A stretch of 64,000 nt of DNA from NCBI RefSeq assembly GCF_000445445.1, contig NZ_ASXP01000004.1:310001-374000 (forward strand). Reading direction: 5' to 3'. A program made the translations under genes and the position numbers. The stretch is from Sporomusa ovata DSM 2662. Its GTDB lineage: Bacteria; Bacillota; Negativicutes; Sporomusales; Sporomusaceae. The notes under the pieces are model-generated. The model did not search any database. It was not told the DNA's origin and was given only the letters and a program-made list of their open reading frames with translations. Below, piece after piece: positions 54,280-63,191 of the stretch. The first letter of the stretch is position 1, and each line of letters opens with the position of its first letter.

Positions 54280-55070
54280 TGAAGCTAGCAGAAAAGATGC
54301 AGGATTGCAAGTCATCTGGCCGCAAAGGGCTGATTATCTATATAACAGCCGGCTATCCTGACTATAATACGACATTACAGGCCGTCAAGGCAGTAGAGGC
54401 AGCCGGTGCCGATTTGGTGGAGATCGGGTTACCATTTTCTGACCCCATGGCTGACGGTCCCATTATCCAGAAGGCTGCTGCGCAGGCATTAGCCGCCGGG
54501 GCTACTGTTGACAAAACGCTCAAGTTGGTAGAACAGCTTACTAAGGAAACGAAAATTCCCCTGGCGATTATGACCTACTATAATATCGTATTACAGTATG
54601 GGATTGACAAATTTGCCGCCGACTTTGCCAAGGCCGGTATCAGCGGCCTGATTCTGCCTGATTTGCCCATAGAAGAATCTGCTGTTGTTGAACCCGCGTG
54701 CCGGCAGGCGGGAATTGATTTAATCAGATTTATTGCGCCGACTACGACACAGCAGCGGTTAAAACCCATTTGCAGTCAGGCGTCCGGCTTTATCTATTGC
54801 ATATCAAATACGGGTGTTACCGGTGTACGCCAGATTGACTACAGCCAGCTTGCGCCGCTATTGGCTGATGTGCGCCAGGAAACCACAGTGCCGCTGGCGA
54901 TTGGGTTTGGTATCGGCACTCCGGAAGCTGCGTGTCAGGCAGCCAACTATGCAGATGCGGTTATTGTTGGCAGCGCGGTTGTGGATCGTTTGGCAAAACA
55001 AGGTGTTGCCGCTGTGCAGGAGTTTACCAGTACGCTTCGGCAGGCACTTGATAAGGGGGTGCAAGGATGA
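54279..55070 (+). CDS. trpA: Tryptophan synthase alpha chain
   Basis: 263 residues. Cleaves indole-glycerol phosphate. Catalytic Glu in LVEIGLPFSDPMADGPIIQ (about 49) and the Asp-containing loop; GLILPDLPIEE, FIAPTTTQQRL, GFIYCISNTGVTG, LAIGFGIGTPEAA and VIVGSAVV. Start overlaps the trpB stop by one base and the end overlaps the trpE start by 4 bp (ATGA), showing tight coupling. Confidence 0.97.
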   Translation: MKLAEKMQDCKSSGRKGLIIYITAGYPDYNTTLQAVKAVEAAGADLVEIGLPFSDPMADGPIIQKAAAQALAAGATVDKTLKLVEQLTKETKIPLAIMTYYNIVLQYGIDKFAADFAKAGISGLILPDLPIEESAVVEPACRQAGIDLIRFIAPTTTQQRLKPICSQASGFIYCISNTGVTGVRQIDYSQLAPLLADVRQETTVPLAIGFGIGTPEAACQAANYADAVIVGSAVVDRLAKQGVAAVQEFTSTLRQALDKGVQG

Positions 55071-56563
55071 AAGCATTTCCCGAAAAAGAGGAATTTTGCC
55101 GGTTAGCGGCAACCTACTCTGTGATGCCGGTAAGTGTTGAGTTACCAACCGATATGGAAACTCCGGTTTCACTGTATTATAAACTGGTAGGCGATGAGCC
55201 GGGATTTATCTTAGAAAGTGCCCAGACCGGCAAAAACTTTGGCCGCTATTCCTTCATTGGAACAAGGCCGTTGGCTACATTTACTGCCTATAGTAACAGG
55301 GCAGAACTCAGTTTTGGTGACTGTATTTTCAAAGAGCAAGGGCAGCCGCACCGATTGCTTGCTGATTTTTTGCAGCAGTTTTCCATGCCGGAAATGCCGG
55401 AGCTGCCGTCGTTTGCCGGTGGTGCGGTGGGCTATGCCGCTTATGAATCAGTGGCTTCCTGGGAACGGGTATGTGGTCTGACAATACCAGCTGACTTACC
55501 GCTTATTGAATTATTGGTTTGTAAATATATCATTGTTATGGATCATCTTACTCATTGCACGCAACTGATTAACTTGATACATCTTACCCCCGAGGTTCAG
55601 GATACGGCAGCGGAATATGAACAGGCACTGCAGGAACTGGAAGAACTTGTGGCTAAACTCAGCCAGCCTGTCGTTTTGCCTGACGACCAGTCTGCTCAGG
55701 GCAGCCAATCCAATGTAAATAACCCGGTTGAACTAAATGGTGAGGAGGACGAAGCTCTTCGTAAGCAGCAGTATATCAACATGGTAGAGCAAGCGAAAGA
55801 ATATATCGCAGCCGGTGATGTCTTTCAGGTTGTGTTATCCCGTCCCTTCCATTACAAGCTGACCCAGCACCCCTTTGCGCTATATCGCCGGTTACGGCAG
55901 GCTAATCCGTCGCCGTATATGTTTTATATTAATTTTGGTGCTAAGCAGCTTGTTGGCGCATCCCCGGAACGGTTAGTCAAGCTGGAGGATGGTAAGGTGC
56001 TGACTTGTCCGATTGCCGGTACGCGCCGCCGGGGGGCGACTCCGGCAGAGGATGAAGCGTTGGCTGCCGAATTATTAGCTGATACTAAGGAATGTGCAGA
56101 ACACGCGATGCTGGTAGATTTGGGTCGCAATGATATTGGCAGGGTCAGCCTGCCGGGAACGGTTACGATTGACCGGATGATGGAAGTAGAAAAGTACTCC
56201 CATGTCATGCATATTGTATCAGAGGTATCAGGTCAGGTTGATCCTAAGTTTTCCGCGGTTGATGTGCTGGCCGCCTGCTTTCCGGCAGGTACGGTAAGCG
56301 GTGCACCAAAGGTACGGGCCATGGAAATCATTTATGAGTTGGAAGGCGACAGTCGCGGCCCTTATGCCGGTGCGGTAGGATATTTTGACTTTCGGGGCAA
56401 TATGGATACCTGCATTACTATCCGCACATTAATTATTGATGGTCAGCAGGTTACTGTACGAACAGGGGCCGGGATTGTTGCCGATTCTGTGCCGGAGATG
56501 GAATATAAGGAAATCATGCATAAAGGCAGAGTTTTAATGCAACTCATTGAGGAGGCTGAGTGA
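55067..56563 (+). CDS. trpE: Anthranilate synthase component I
   Basis: 498 residues. The N-terminal domain contains FILESAQTGKNFGRYSFIG, the tryptophan feedback site (LES type). The chorismate-binding domain follows (about 230-495): QYINMVEQAKEYIAAGDVFQVVLSRPF, RQANPSPYMFYINFG, ASPERLVKLEDGKVLTCPIAGTRRRG, DLGRNDIGRVS, FPAGTVSGAPKVRAMEII and GAVGYFDFRGNMDTCITIR. Makes anthranilate from chorismate with TrpG. Unusually it lies near the end of the operon, after trpA. Confidence 0.97.
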   Translation: MKAFPEKEEFCRLAATYSVMPVSVELPTDMETPVSLYYKLVGDEPGFILESAQTGKNFGRYSFIGTRPLATFTAYSNRAELSFGDCIFKEQGQPHRLLADFLQQFSMPEMPELPSFAGGAVGYAAYESVASWERVCGLTIPADLPLIELLVCKYIIVMDHLTHCTQLINLIHLTPEVQDTAAEYEQALQELEELVAKLSQPVVLPDDQSAQGSQSNVNNPVELNGEEDEALRKQQYINMVEQAKEYIAAGDVFQVVLSRPFHYKLTQHPFALYRRLRQANPSPYMFYINFGAKQLVGASPERLVKLEDGKVLTCPIAGTRRRGATPAEDEALAAELLADTKECAEHAMLVDLGRNDIGRVSLPGTVTIDRMMEVEKYSHVMHIVSEVSGQVDPKFSAVDVLAACFPAGTVSGAPKVRAMEIIYELEGDSRGPYAGAVGYFDFRGNMDTCITIRTLIIDGQQVTVRTGAGIVADSVPEMEYKEIMHKGRVLMQLIEEAE

Positions 56564-56564
56564 C

Positions 56565-57134
56565 ATGATTTTGTTACTTGATAATTACGATTCATTTACC
56601 TATAATGTGTATCAGTATGTAGCCAATCTGGGCTATCCGGTGTCTGTCATTCGTAATGACAGGATAACGCTTGAAGAAATAGAGCATACCGATTATAGCG
56701 GGATCATTATTTCGCCAGGACCGGGAACACCTGCTAAGGCCGGGATATGCAAAGCAGTTATTGCCCGGTTTGCAGGCAAAATTCCCATACTGGGAATCTG
56801 CCTTGGCCATCAGGCTATTGGCGAGGTGTTTGGCGGCAAGGTTATTCGTGCTCCCCAGCCGGTACATGGCAAGGCCGAGTATATTATTCACCGGGGAAAG
56901 GGAATTTACAAGGATTTGCCCAAACCTTTTATGGCCGGTAGATATCATTCGCTCATTGTTGATAAAACCGATTTTCCTGACTGCCTGGAAATTACGGCTA
57001 CTTCACAGGATGGTTTAATTATGGGGCTTAGACATAAAGAATTCGAGGTAGAAGGGGTACAGTTTCATCCTGAGTCAATTCTCACGCCCCTGGGTAGTAA
57101 AATTCTGGAGAACTTTCTTGTGAAGACAAGATAA
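56565..57134 (+). CDS. trpG: Anthranilate synthase component II (glutamine amidotransferase)
   Basis: 189 residues from ATG 56565 with GAGGAGG upstream, 1 bp after the trpE stop. Class I amidotransferase: ILLLDNYDSFTYN, IISPGPGTPAKAGI, nucleophile Cys in ILGICLGHQAIGEVFGG (about 80), and the His-Glu pair in VEGVQFHPESILTP. Supplies ammonia to TrpE; may also serve p-aminobenzoate synthesis as PabA. It is the last gene of the trp operon. Confidence 0.96.
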   Translation: MILLLDNYDSFTYNVYQYVANLGYPVSVIRNDRITLEEIEHTDYSGIIISPGPGTPAKAGICKAVIARFAGKIPILGICLGHQAIGEVFGGKVIRAPQPVHGKAEYIIHRGKGIYKDLPKPFMAGRYHSLIVDKTDFPDCLEITATSQDGLIMGLRHKEFEVEGVQFHPESILTPLGSKILENFLVKTR

Positions 57135-57246
57135 GTCCTCCGAAAAAAGGTCTTGAAAATTAAAGTAAAAACCCTTACAATATAATCAAGTTGGTTGTAG
57201 CATATATGAAGCTTCCGGTACTTTGCAGAGTAGTGGTCAAGGAAGA

Positions 57247-57292
57247 TAAACGGCCGAATACTTGGCTTTCCAAGAATTTCGGCCGTTTCATA
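57247..57292 (+). terminator. Terminator of the trp operon
   Basis: Inverted repeat AAACGGCCGAA ... TTCGGCCGTTT with an inner CTTGG/CCAAG pairing, followed by a weak T/A tract; about 115 bp after trpG and 30 bp before the mscS start. Confidence 0.75.
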
Positions 57293-57322
57293 TTTTGAAA
57301 ACACAGAGAGGAGTTAGCAAAG

Positions 57323-58438
57323 ATGCAAGTTGGCGGCATACAAATACCTGATGAATTTTATACGATACTGGCATATGTTACAACATATTCGTATTTATAC
57401 AAGTTAGCCGGTTCTATTTTTATCTTTTTTGTTTTTTGGGGATTCAAAAATCTATTTACTAACTATATCTTTCATTTTATATTGAATCTCATTCATAGAA
57501 ACAAAGTCAATCCAGAGAATTCTTTCTTGATGGCTATAAGCAATCCCAGCAAAAATATGATCGTCCTTGTCGGAGTTTATCTTGCTCTGCAAAATTGCCT
57601 GCCGGGCACCTTTAATTCTTTATTGAGTAGTTTATTTAGATCTGGTATTATTATTTTATTTGCAAGTGCAATATATGGATTGATTAGCTATTATGCAGAA
57701 AATCAAGAGGAAATCAATCGAATCTTCAATCGTGAAATTGACCGGATTCTAATACCTTTTCTTTCCAAAGTATTAAAATTTATTGTATTGGCGTTATCCT
57801 TTGTTACCATCGCTAGTACCTGGGGCTATGATGTAAATGGTTTTATTGCAGGCTTAGGGCTTGGTGGGTTAGCATTTGCTTTGGCAGCTAAAGACCTCTT
57901 GGCTAATATTTTTTCGGGGATTATTATTATAACAGATAAGCCGTTTAGTATTGGGGACTGGGTAAAAACAAGTGAGATTGAAGGAACGATTGAAGACATT
58001 AATTTCAGAAGCACCAAAATAAGGGCTTTTGACCAGGCACTGGTTACTGTTCCAAATTCAAAGCTGGTAAATGACCCGATTATTAACTTTACTAAACGCT
58101 CTATGCGCAGGATTACCTTTCAAATCGGAGTGGTTTATAGTACACCCAGTTATAAATTGAAAGTATGTATTGCTGAAATTGAAAAAATTCTTCGGGTGCA
58201 TCCCAATATTGATCAAAAAACGATATTTGTGAAGTTCGACGCTTTTGGGGATAGTGCATTGCAATTATTTTTGTACTTTTTCACAACAACCATTGTGTGG
58301 GAAGAATATCTCAATATCAAGCAGGATATTAATCTAAAGATTATGGAAGTCTTAGAAAATGAGGGTGTATCCATCGCCTTCCCGAGCACCAGTGTTTATG
58401 TAGAAACACCTGTTCAATATCACACCTTAGAAAAGTAG
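57323..58438 (+). CDS. Mechanosensitive channel, MscS family
   Basis: 371 residues. Four membrane segments (about 23-43, 67-85, 97-115, 140-160) and the pore helix FIAGLGLGGLAFALAAKDLLANIFSG (written in two parts: about 173-185 and 186-198) lead to the MscS beta domain (KPFSIGDWVKTSEIEGTIED, STKIRAFDQALVTVPNSKLV) and a mixed C-terminal domain. Opens under membrane tension to release osmolytes. RBS GAGAGGAG precedes the ATG. Stands alone between the trp terminator and the pheA leader. Confidence 0.93.
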   Translation: MQVGGIQIPDEFYTILAYVTTYSYLYKLAGSIFIFFVFWGFKNLFTNYIFHFILNLIHRNKVNPENSFLMAISNPSKNMIVLVGVYLALQNCLPGTFNSLLSSLFRSGIIILFASAIYGLISYYAENQEEINRIFNREIDRILIPFLSKVLKFIVLALSFVTIASTWGYDVNGFIAGLGLGGLAFALAAKDLLANIFSGIIIITDKPFSIGDWVKTSEIEGTIEDINFRSTKIRAFDQALVTVPNSKLVNDPIINFTKRSMRRITFQIGVVYSTPSYKLKVCIAEIEKILRVHPNIDQKTIFVKFDAFGDSALQLFLYFFTTTIVWEEYLNIKQDINLKIMEVLENEGVSIAFPSTSVYVETPVQYHTLEK

Positions 58439-58492
58439 CTACTCAAGAATTAATGAAATTTGAAAATAATAATGCAGACTGTTTATTGGTAC

Positions 58493-58521
58493 TTGAATAA
58501 ATACCAATAGCATGCTATAGT
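58493..58521 (+). promoter_or_regulatory. Promoter of the pheA leader transcript
   Basis: TTGAAT (58493-58498), 17-nt spacer, TATAGT (58516-58521); the predicted start near 58527 coincides with the first base pairs of the structured element. The -35 and spacer overlap a small inverted repeat (ATTGGTA...TACCAAT). Confidence 0.65.
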
Positions 58522-58525
58522 AAAG

Positions 58526-58631
58526 CTGTTACAAAATACCCCTCTTTGCCGTTGAGCCTTTCAGCATAGAAACCGGGCATGCCCTTGCTGTGAGACTTTT
58601 TGGTGTTTAACACCGGGGTATTTTATAACAG
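58526..58631 (+). ncRNA. Unidentified structured RNA element at the 5' end of the pheA transcript
   Basis: A long closing stem (58526-58542 with 58615-58631, 16 of 17 pairs: CTGTTACAAAATACCCC with GGGGTATTTTATAACAG) encloses two inner hairpins: CAGCA...TGCTG containing GGGCATGCCC, and GGTGTTTAACACC. It forms a multi-branch junction of about 106 nt. No U-run follows. I do not recognise it as a known riboswitch, 6S RNA or T-box part. It could be a separate small RNA or an extra regulatory domain of the pheA leader. Confidence 0.55.
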
Positions 58632-58689
58632 TTTAAAGAATAGTAAGGAAAGTGTGTTTTTTGAAATACACTCTAGTAGAAGAAATAGC

Positions 58690-58980
58690 AGTAAAGACAA
58701 AGAAGAGGAAAAGTAGGTAACCTGATTTCTTCACAGAGAGCCGGGAGGCTGAGAACCGGTATGAATTGGTCTACTGAAGTTCGCCTTGGAGTTGCTTGCT
58801 GAAATCTGGACTGACAGCAGTCGCAGATGGTAGGTGTAGCCGGAAACCTTCACCGTTATCAACGAAGGAGAGTATCGGTGTTCGCCCGTACTTTTTAAGG
58901 TGATTCGCCGTAAGGCGGATAACAAAGGTGGTAACGCGAGAGTTGCTCTCGTCCTTTTTAAGGACGGGAGTTTTTTATAT
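58690..58980 (+). promoter_or_regulatory. tRNA-Phe T-box leader of pheA
   Basis: The stem I region contains CAGAGAGCC and CTGAAG-TTC-GCC; aligned with the Trp leader above (GAA.xxx.N.CCT..GAG.TGC), the specifier is UUC at 58780-58782 (Phe). T-box box AAAGGTGGTAACGCGAG at 58924-58940. Terminator CTCTCGTCC/GGACGGGAG at 58946-58970 followed by T6. Uncharged tRNA-Phe would allow pheA expression. Confidence 0.9.
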
Positions 58981-58996
58981 TACTGGAGGGATGATT

Positions 58997-59833
58997 ATGA
59001 CGAGGACAGTTGGTTATCTTGGCCCGCAGGGAACATATTGTGAAGAAGCCGTGTTACACATATATAGTAAAACAGATGTTTGTCTACAACCGTTTACGGG
59101 GATTGATGATGCCATTCGGGCAGTTGGGTCAGGTACAGTGGATGAAAGTATTGTGCCTGTGGAAAACTCACTGGAGGGGTCTGTCAATATTACATTAGAC
59201 ACTATGGCGCATGATGTTAATCTATATATTACTAAAGAGATTGTTTTGCCTGTGAGACATAATTTGTTAATGAAAAAAGGCAGTGAAGAAATTGCCGTCA
59301 TTGTGTCTCATCCCCAGGCCTTGGCCCAATGCCGAAAAACATTGGGAAAATTGTATCCGAAAGCCAAACTCAAACCAGTTGAAAGCACTGCCGCCGCGGC
59401 CAGAATAGTGGCAACATGTGATGGATTATGTGCAGCTGTAGGCAGTTTACGGGCCGGTGAGTTTAATGGCTTAACTGTCGCAGCAAGCAATATTCAGGAT
59501 ATTGCGTCTAATTCCACCCGCTTCATCGGTTTGCAGCGGCAGCCGATTGTCTGTGAACCGGGAAACTGTAAAACGACACTAGTCTGTCAAATTAATGGCG
59601 AGCAGCCAGGCAGCTTGTATAATCTACTGGGGGAATTTGCCCAAAGACAGGTGAATCTAATGCGGATTGAGTCCCGCCCTGCCCGTACTGGACTGGGTAT
59701 GTACATCTTCTTTTTCGACATCGAAGGCAGTATAGCAGAAAGCAATATTGCTGCCGCAATTAGTGCGATTGAGAAAAAATGCTTGTGGTATAAAAACCTT
59801 GGTTCCTATCCGGTCTATCATGTTGAGAAATAG
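58997..59833 (+). CDS. pheA: Prephenate dehydratase
   Basis: 278 residues, monofunctional (no chorismate mutase part). Start ATG 58997 with GGAGG 9 nt upstream. Catalytic domain: VGYLGPQGTYCEEAV, VPVENSLEGSVNITLD, VSHPQALAQC, ESTAAAARIV and the substrate motif NSTRFIGL (about 175). The ACT domain (about 195-275: CQINGEQPGSLYNLLGEFAQRQVNLMRIESRPAR) binds phenylalanine for feedback. Makes phenylpyruvate. Sole gene under the Phe T-box. Confidence 0.95.
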   Translation: MTRTVGYLGPQGTYCEEAVLHIYSKTDVCLQPFTGIDDAIRAVGSGTVDESIVPVENSLEGSVNITLDTMAHDVNLYITKEIVLPVRHNLLMKKGSEEIAVIVSHPQALAQCRKTLGKLYPKAKLKPVESTAAAARIVATCDGLCAAVGSLRAGEFNGLTVAASNIQDIASNSTRFIGLQRQPIVCEPGNCKTTLVCQINGEQPGSLYNLLGEFAQRQVNLMRIESRPARTGLGMYIFFFDIEGSIAESNIAAAISAIEKKCLWYKNLGSYPVYHVEK

Positions 59834-59940
59834 AACAAGGGATTAAAGTTAATTTGCGGATTCGATAATATACCTGATTTGCTGCAAAAGTAATGGAAGA
59901 CTTATATTTGGGCAATAATAAGCTCGAAGGAGGTGTTCTT

Positions 59941-60177
59941 GTGGCAAAAAAGGTAGCTGTAGAAGATAATTTATCAACAATTAAGCAAGCGCTGGAAAAG
60001 AATGGTTACACGGTTGTAAGTCCTACAAGCAAAGATGGTGGTATAATGGCTTGCATAGTAATGGGTATGGATAACAACCTAATGAATATTCAAAATACTA
60101 TTACGAAAGCTCCTGTTATTGATGCGACAGGTATGACGCCTGCGCAGGTAATTTCCCGCATTGAATCGCTTCAATAG
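59941..60177 (+). CDS. YkuS/UPF0180 family protein
   Basis: 78 residues from a GTG at 59941 with GAAGGAGG upstream (the frame is open to 59893). (V)AKKVAVEDNLSTIKQALEKNGYTVV, then GIMACIVMGMDNNLMNIQNT and DATGMTPAQVISRIES. Small cytosolic family of Firmicutes, function unknown. Single gene, followed by the dispersed repeat. Confidence 0.85.
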   Translation: MAKKVAVEDNLSTIKQALEKNGYTVVSPTSKDGGIMACIVMGMDNNLMNIQNTITKAPVIDATGMTPAQVISRIESLQ

Positions 60178-60243
60178 TAAGTAAGGCCCTTTCGCTCCGG
60201 CGATAGGGTTTTTCTTATGCATAAAAAAAGTATAAGTAATTTG

Positions 60244-60354
60244 AATCGCTGAGACGCAGAGAACGCAGAGGGAATGTCTCGATATACATCTCCCCTCTGC
60301 GCTCTTTGTGTACTCTGCGGTTAGAGCCGTATCCTCAAGGGCGCGCCTAGCGCT
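60244..60354. repeat. Dispersed palindromic intergenic repeat, copy 2
   Basis: Nearly identical to 31412-31512 over about 85 bp (from ACGCAGAGGGAATGTCTCG onward); it has about ten extra bases (a second AACGCAGAG unit) near its left end and GGCGCGCCTAGCGC at its right end. Confidence 0.75.
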
Positions 60355-60474
60355 GTTTTACTGCAGCTATGCACCTTTTGGAAATGAGTACAGGTTTTGC
60401 GAGCAGGTAGAATAGAAACAACGGCGAAGTAAATGATATTGCATCTAATTTCTATAAATAAGGCGGTGGACTTT

Positions 60475-61446
60475 ATGACCAAATATAAAGTTTTAATTAC
60501 CGGAGAAATATTACCTTCAGCACTGGCGGCCATTGAGGAGCAGTGTGAGGTTCGCCAATGGCAGAAGTCAGCGCCGCCGCGCGTTGAAGAGTTAGCAAAG
60601 TGGCTGGAGGATGCGGAAGGATTGTTTGTTACTGGCAATATTGCAGTAAATGAAACATTATTAGCGGCTGCGCCCAAAGTAAGAGTGATTGCACAATCGT
60701 CGGTAGGCTATGATAATATTGATATTAAGGCCTGTACCAGCCGGAAGATTCCCTTTGCTAATACTCCTGGCGTGCTTGTTGAGGCAACGGCTGATCTGGC
60801 TTTCGGACTACTTTTGTCAGCAGCCCGGCGTATTCATGAAGGCTGGGATTGGGTTCGGACCGGGAAATGGCAAGAAGGACAACTGCCACTAGGCGTAGAT
60901 TTGTATAATAAGACAGTTGGTATTGTCGGTATGGGAGCTATTGGTTCAGCTGTTGCCAGACGGGCTCAGGCCAGTGGAATGAAAGTCATCTATAATAACC
61001 GCCATCCCCGTCCTGACCAGGAGCAGCTCAAAACCGAGTATCGTACCTTGTCAGAGCTTTTAACAACAGCAGATTTTATTGTTGTGCTTACCCCGCTGAC
61101 TCCTGAAAGCCGGGGAATGTTCGGGGCGAAAGAGTTTGCCCAAATGAAACCGGCAGCCTATTTCATTAATGCGGCTAGAGGCGGGGTTGTAGATACGCAG
61201 GCGTTATACAAGGCGCTATCTGACAAACAGATTGCCTATGCAGCGCTGGATGTTACTGATCCTGAACCACTGCCGGCAGACCATCCCTTGCTAAAACTGC
61301 CGAACATTCTTGTTGTTCCCCATATTGGCAGCGCGACAACCGAAACCCGTAACCGGATGGCAATGCTGGCAGCTGAAAATCTCTTACTTGGTTTAGCAGG
61401 TAAACCCTTGGTGACTTGTGTAAATTCTGAAGTGAATTATCGTTAG
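60475..61446 (+). CDS. D-isomer specific 2-hydroxyacid dehydrogenase (glyoxylate/hydroxypyruvate reductase-like)
   Basis: 323 residues from ATG 60475 with AAGGCGGTGG upstream. Substrate domain then NAD(P)-binding fold: VGIVGMGAIGSAVARRA (about 145). The catalytic Arg is in INAARGGVVDT, Glu in DPEPLPADHPLL and His in VPHIGSATTETR. NNRHPRP after the second strand (basic Arg/His rather than Asp) suggests NADP(H) preference. Members reduce glyoxylate, hydroxypyruvate or 2-ketogluconate; the substrate is not decidable. Confidence 0.92.
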   Translation: MTKYKVLITGEILPSALAAIEEQCEVRQWQKSAPPRVEELAKWLEDAEGLFVTGNIAVNETLLAAAPKVRVIAQSSVGYDNIDIKACTSRKIPFANTPGVLVEATADLAFGLLLSAARRIHEGWDWVRTGKWQEGQLPLGVDLYNKTVGIVGMGAIGSAVARRAQASGMKVIYNNRHPRPDQEQLKTEYRTLSELLTTADFIVVLTPLTPESRGMFGAKEFAQMKPAAYFINAARGGVVDTQALYKALSDKQIAYAALDVTDPEPLPADHPLLKLPNILVVPHIGSATTETRNRMAMLAAENLLLGLAGKPLVTCVNSEVNYR

Positions 61447-61488
61447 TTTTGTTTATACATACTTTTTGTCTGGATTGAAAGGTTAACT

Positions 61489-61644
61489 GTGAATTTAGAG
61501 ATAAGCCGAATGCGGGAATTGCTTCGCCCTACCTCTTCTGCAATGATGGAGCTCAGAATTCTCATCATTACGGGTAGTCACGCGGCAATGCTCGTTTTTA
61601 TTTTCCTCATTAGCTCTCTTGGTAACTTTACCCAGAATGAATAA
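61489..61644 (+). CDS. Possible small membrane protein (51 residues)
   Basis: GTG start with AAAGG 6 nt upstream; 51 codons ending TAA. N-terminal charged part (EISRMRELLRP), then a hydrophobic helix (about 24-45, RILIITGSHAAMLVFIFLIS) and a short polar tail. It fills the otherwise empty 300-bp gap between two genes. No homologue is recalled; real coding is uncertain. Confidence 0.35.
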   Translation: MNLEISRMRELLRPTSSAMMELRILIITGSHAAMLVFIFLISSLGNFTQNE

Positions 61645-61753
61645 CAGTAAGACGATAAATAGTATGAAAAATAATTGAATAAAATATTGCTATGTGTCGC
61701 AAAGATTATTATGGTTTATAGATGGATATAAATCCTATTTTATGGAGGAACGT

Positions 61754-63109
61754 ATGGATCAATCTGGAGCCTTGGGGCAGAAAAAAATAAGTAAGCTATT
61801 ATGGGAGTTTTCCCTGCCGGCCATTATTGGGATGGTAGTGAATGCGCTATATAATATTGTTGACAGTATCTTTGTTGGTAACGGGGTTGGTGATATTGGT
61901 CTTACTGCGGTAACGATAGCTTTTCCTATCATGATTATTTTAATGGCGATTGGTATGTTGATTGGTATTGGTGCTTCGACACTGGTATCCATTCGTTTAG
62001 GAGAACAAAACCAGCACGAAGCTGAAGTTATTCTTGGCAATGCCTGCAGCTTGATGATTGTGGCTGTGTTATCGACTACTGTGGTTGCCCTTATCTACTT
62101 AGATCAAATACTGGTGTTATTAGGGGCAGAACCTAACGTATTGCCATATGCCCGTGAGTTTACCCGCATCATTCTTTTAGGCAGTATCTTTATGCATATT
62201 GGCTTTGGCCTCAATAATATTATCAGGGCGGAAGGCAATCCGAGAATGGCAATGGCGACCATGTTAATTGCCTCTGTGCTGAACATTGTACTAAATCCAT
62301 TGTTTATTTTTGTTTTTAAATTAGGGATAGCAGGATCGGCCTTGGCTACAGTAGCTGCTCAGGCCGTTGCAGCTGTCTGGGTACTACGCTATCTTATCAG
62401 CGATGAGGGGGTTCTTAAGCTGCGCTGGTCTAATTTGCGGCTTGATAAAAATATTGTTTTGGGCATTTGCAAAATCGGTTTATCGCCGTTTTTAATGCAG
62501 ATTGCTGCCAGTGCGGTGACCATATTATCGAATTACAGCCTGCTCAGTTATGGAGGCGAGCTGGCTGTAGCGGCATATGGGGTGATTAACAGAGTGGCAA
62601 TGTTAATACTAATGCCTATATTTGGCATCAGCCAGGGTGTTCAGCCAATTCTGGGATATAACTATGGTGCTAAATCTTATGAGCGTGTAATTGAAGTCGT
62701 GAAGCTTGGTACATATGCGGCTACCTTGGTATCGGTAATTGGTTTTGTGGTAACACAACTTTTTTCCAGCCAGATTATCCGGTTATTTAATAACAATCCG
62801 GAGCTCATTGCACTAGGCGCAAATGGAATTGAAACTTCTTTGATTATGCTGCCGCTGATCGGGTTCCAAATCATCGGAGCTAGTTATTTCCAGGCAACTG
62901 GTAAGGCCGGATATGCCATTTTTCTTAGTATGTCACGGCAGGTGATTATCTTAATACCGGCACTTATTATCTTACCTCGATTTTTTGGTTTAGAAGGAAT
63001 ATGGTTGACAATGCCGGTATCTGATGTCATTTCATCACTGTTTACTGGGAGTTTTTTATGGCTGGAACTTCGCCGAATAACTCCTAAACTATTGGGAAAT
63101 AATTCTTAA
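61754..63109 (+). CDS. MATE-family efflux transporter
   Basis: 451 residues from ATG 61754 with GGAGG 5 nt upstream; the frame extends to a GTG at 61694, without homology. Twelve hydrophobic helices in two halves: LLWEFSLPAIIGMVVNALYN, IVDSIFVGNGVGDIGLTAVT, GIGASTLVSIRLGE, and in the second half GISQGVQPILGYNYGA. Na+- or H+-driven export of drugs or metabolites; the substrate is unknown. Confidence 0.93.
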   Translation: MDQSGALGQKKISKLLWEFSLPAIIGMVVNALYNIVDSIFVGNGVGDIGLTAVTIAFPIMIILMAIGMLIGIGASTLVSIRLGEQNQHEAEVILGNACSLMIVAVLSTTVVALIYLDQILVLLGAEPNVLPYAREFTRIILLGSIFMHIGFGLNNIIRAEGNPRMAMATMLIASVLNIVLNPLFIFVFKLGIAGSALATVAAQAVAAVWVLRYLISDEGVLKLRWSNLRLDKNIVLGICKIGLSPFLMQIAASAVTILSNYSLLSYGGELAVAAYGVINRVAMLILMPIFGISQGVQPILGYNYGAKSYERVIEVVKLGTYAATLVSVIGFVVTQLFSSQIIRLFNNNPELIALGANGIETSLIMLPLIGFQIIGASYFQATGKAGYAIFLSMSRQVIILIPALIILPRFFGLEGIWLTMPVSDVISSLFTGSFLWLELRRITPKLLGNNS

Positions 63110-63191
63110 ACAAAAGCGGCAAACTAGCTGCAGGAACTGATCTATAGGAGACGAATACTACCTGTAGTAATAGTAAGAAAGGCTGGTAGAT

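Noticed and set aside
58526..58631. Reading the structured element as a transcription terminator of mscS
   Set aside because: There is no U-run after the stem, the loop is about 70 nt with its own hairpins, and a promoter lies directly in front of it.
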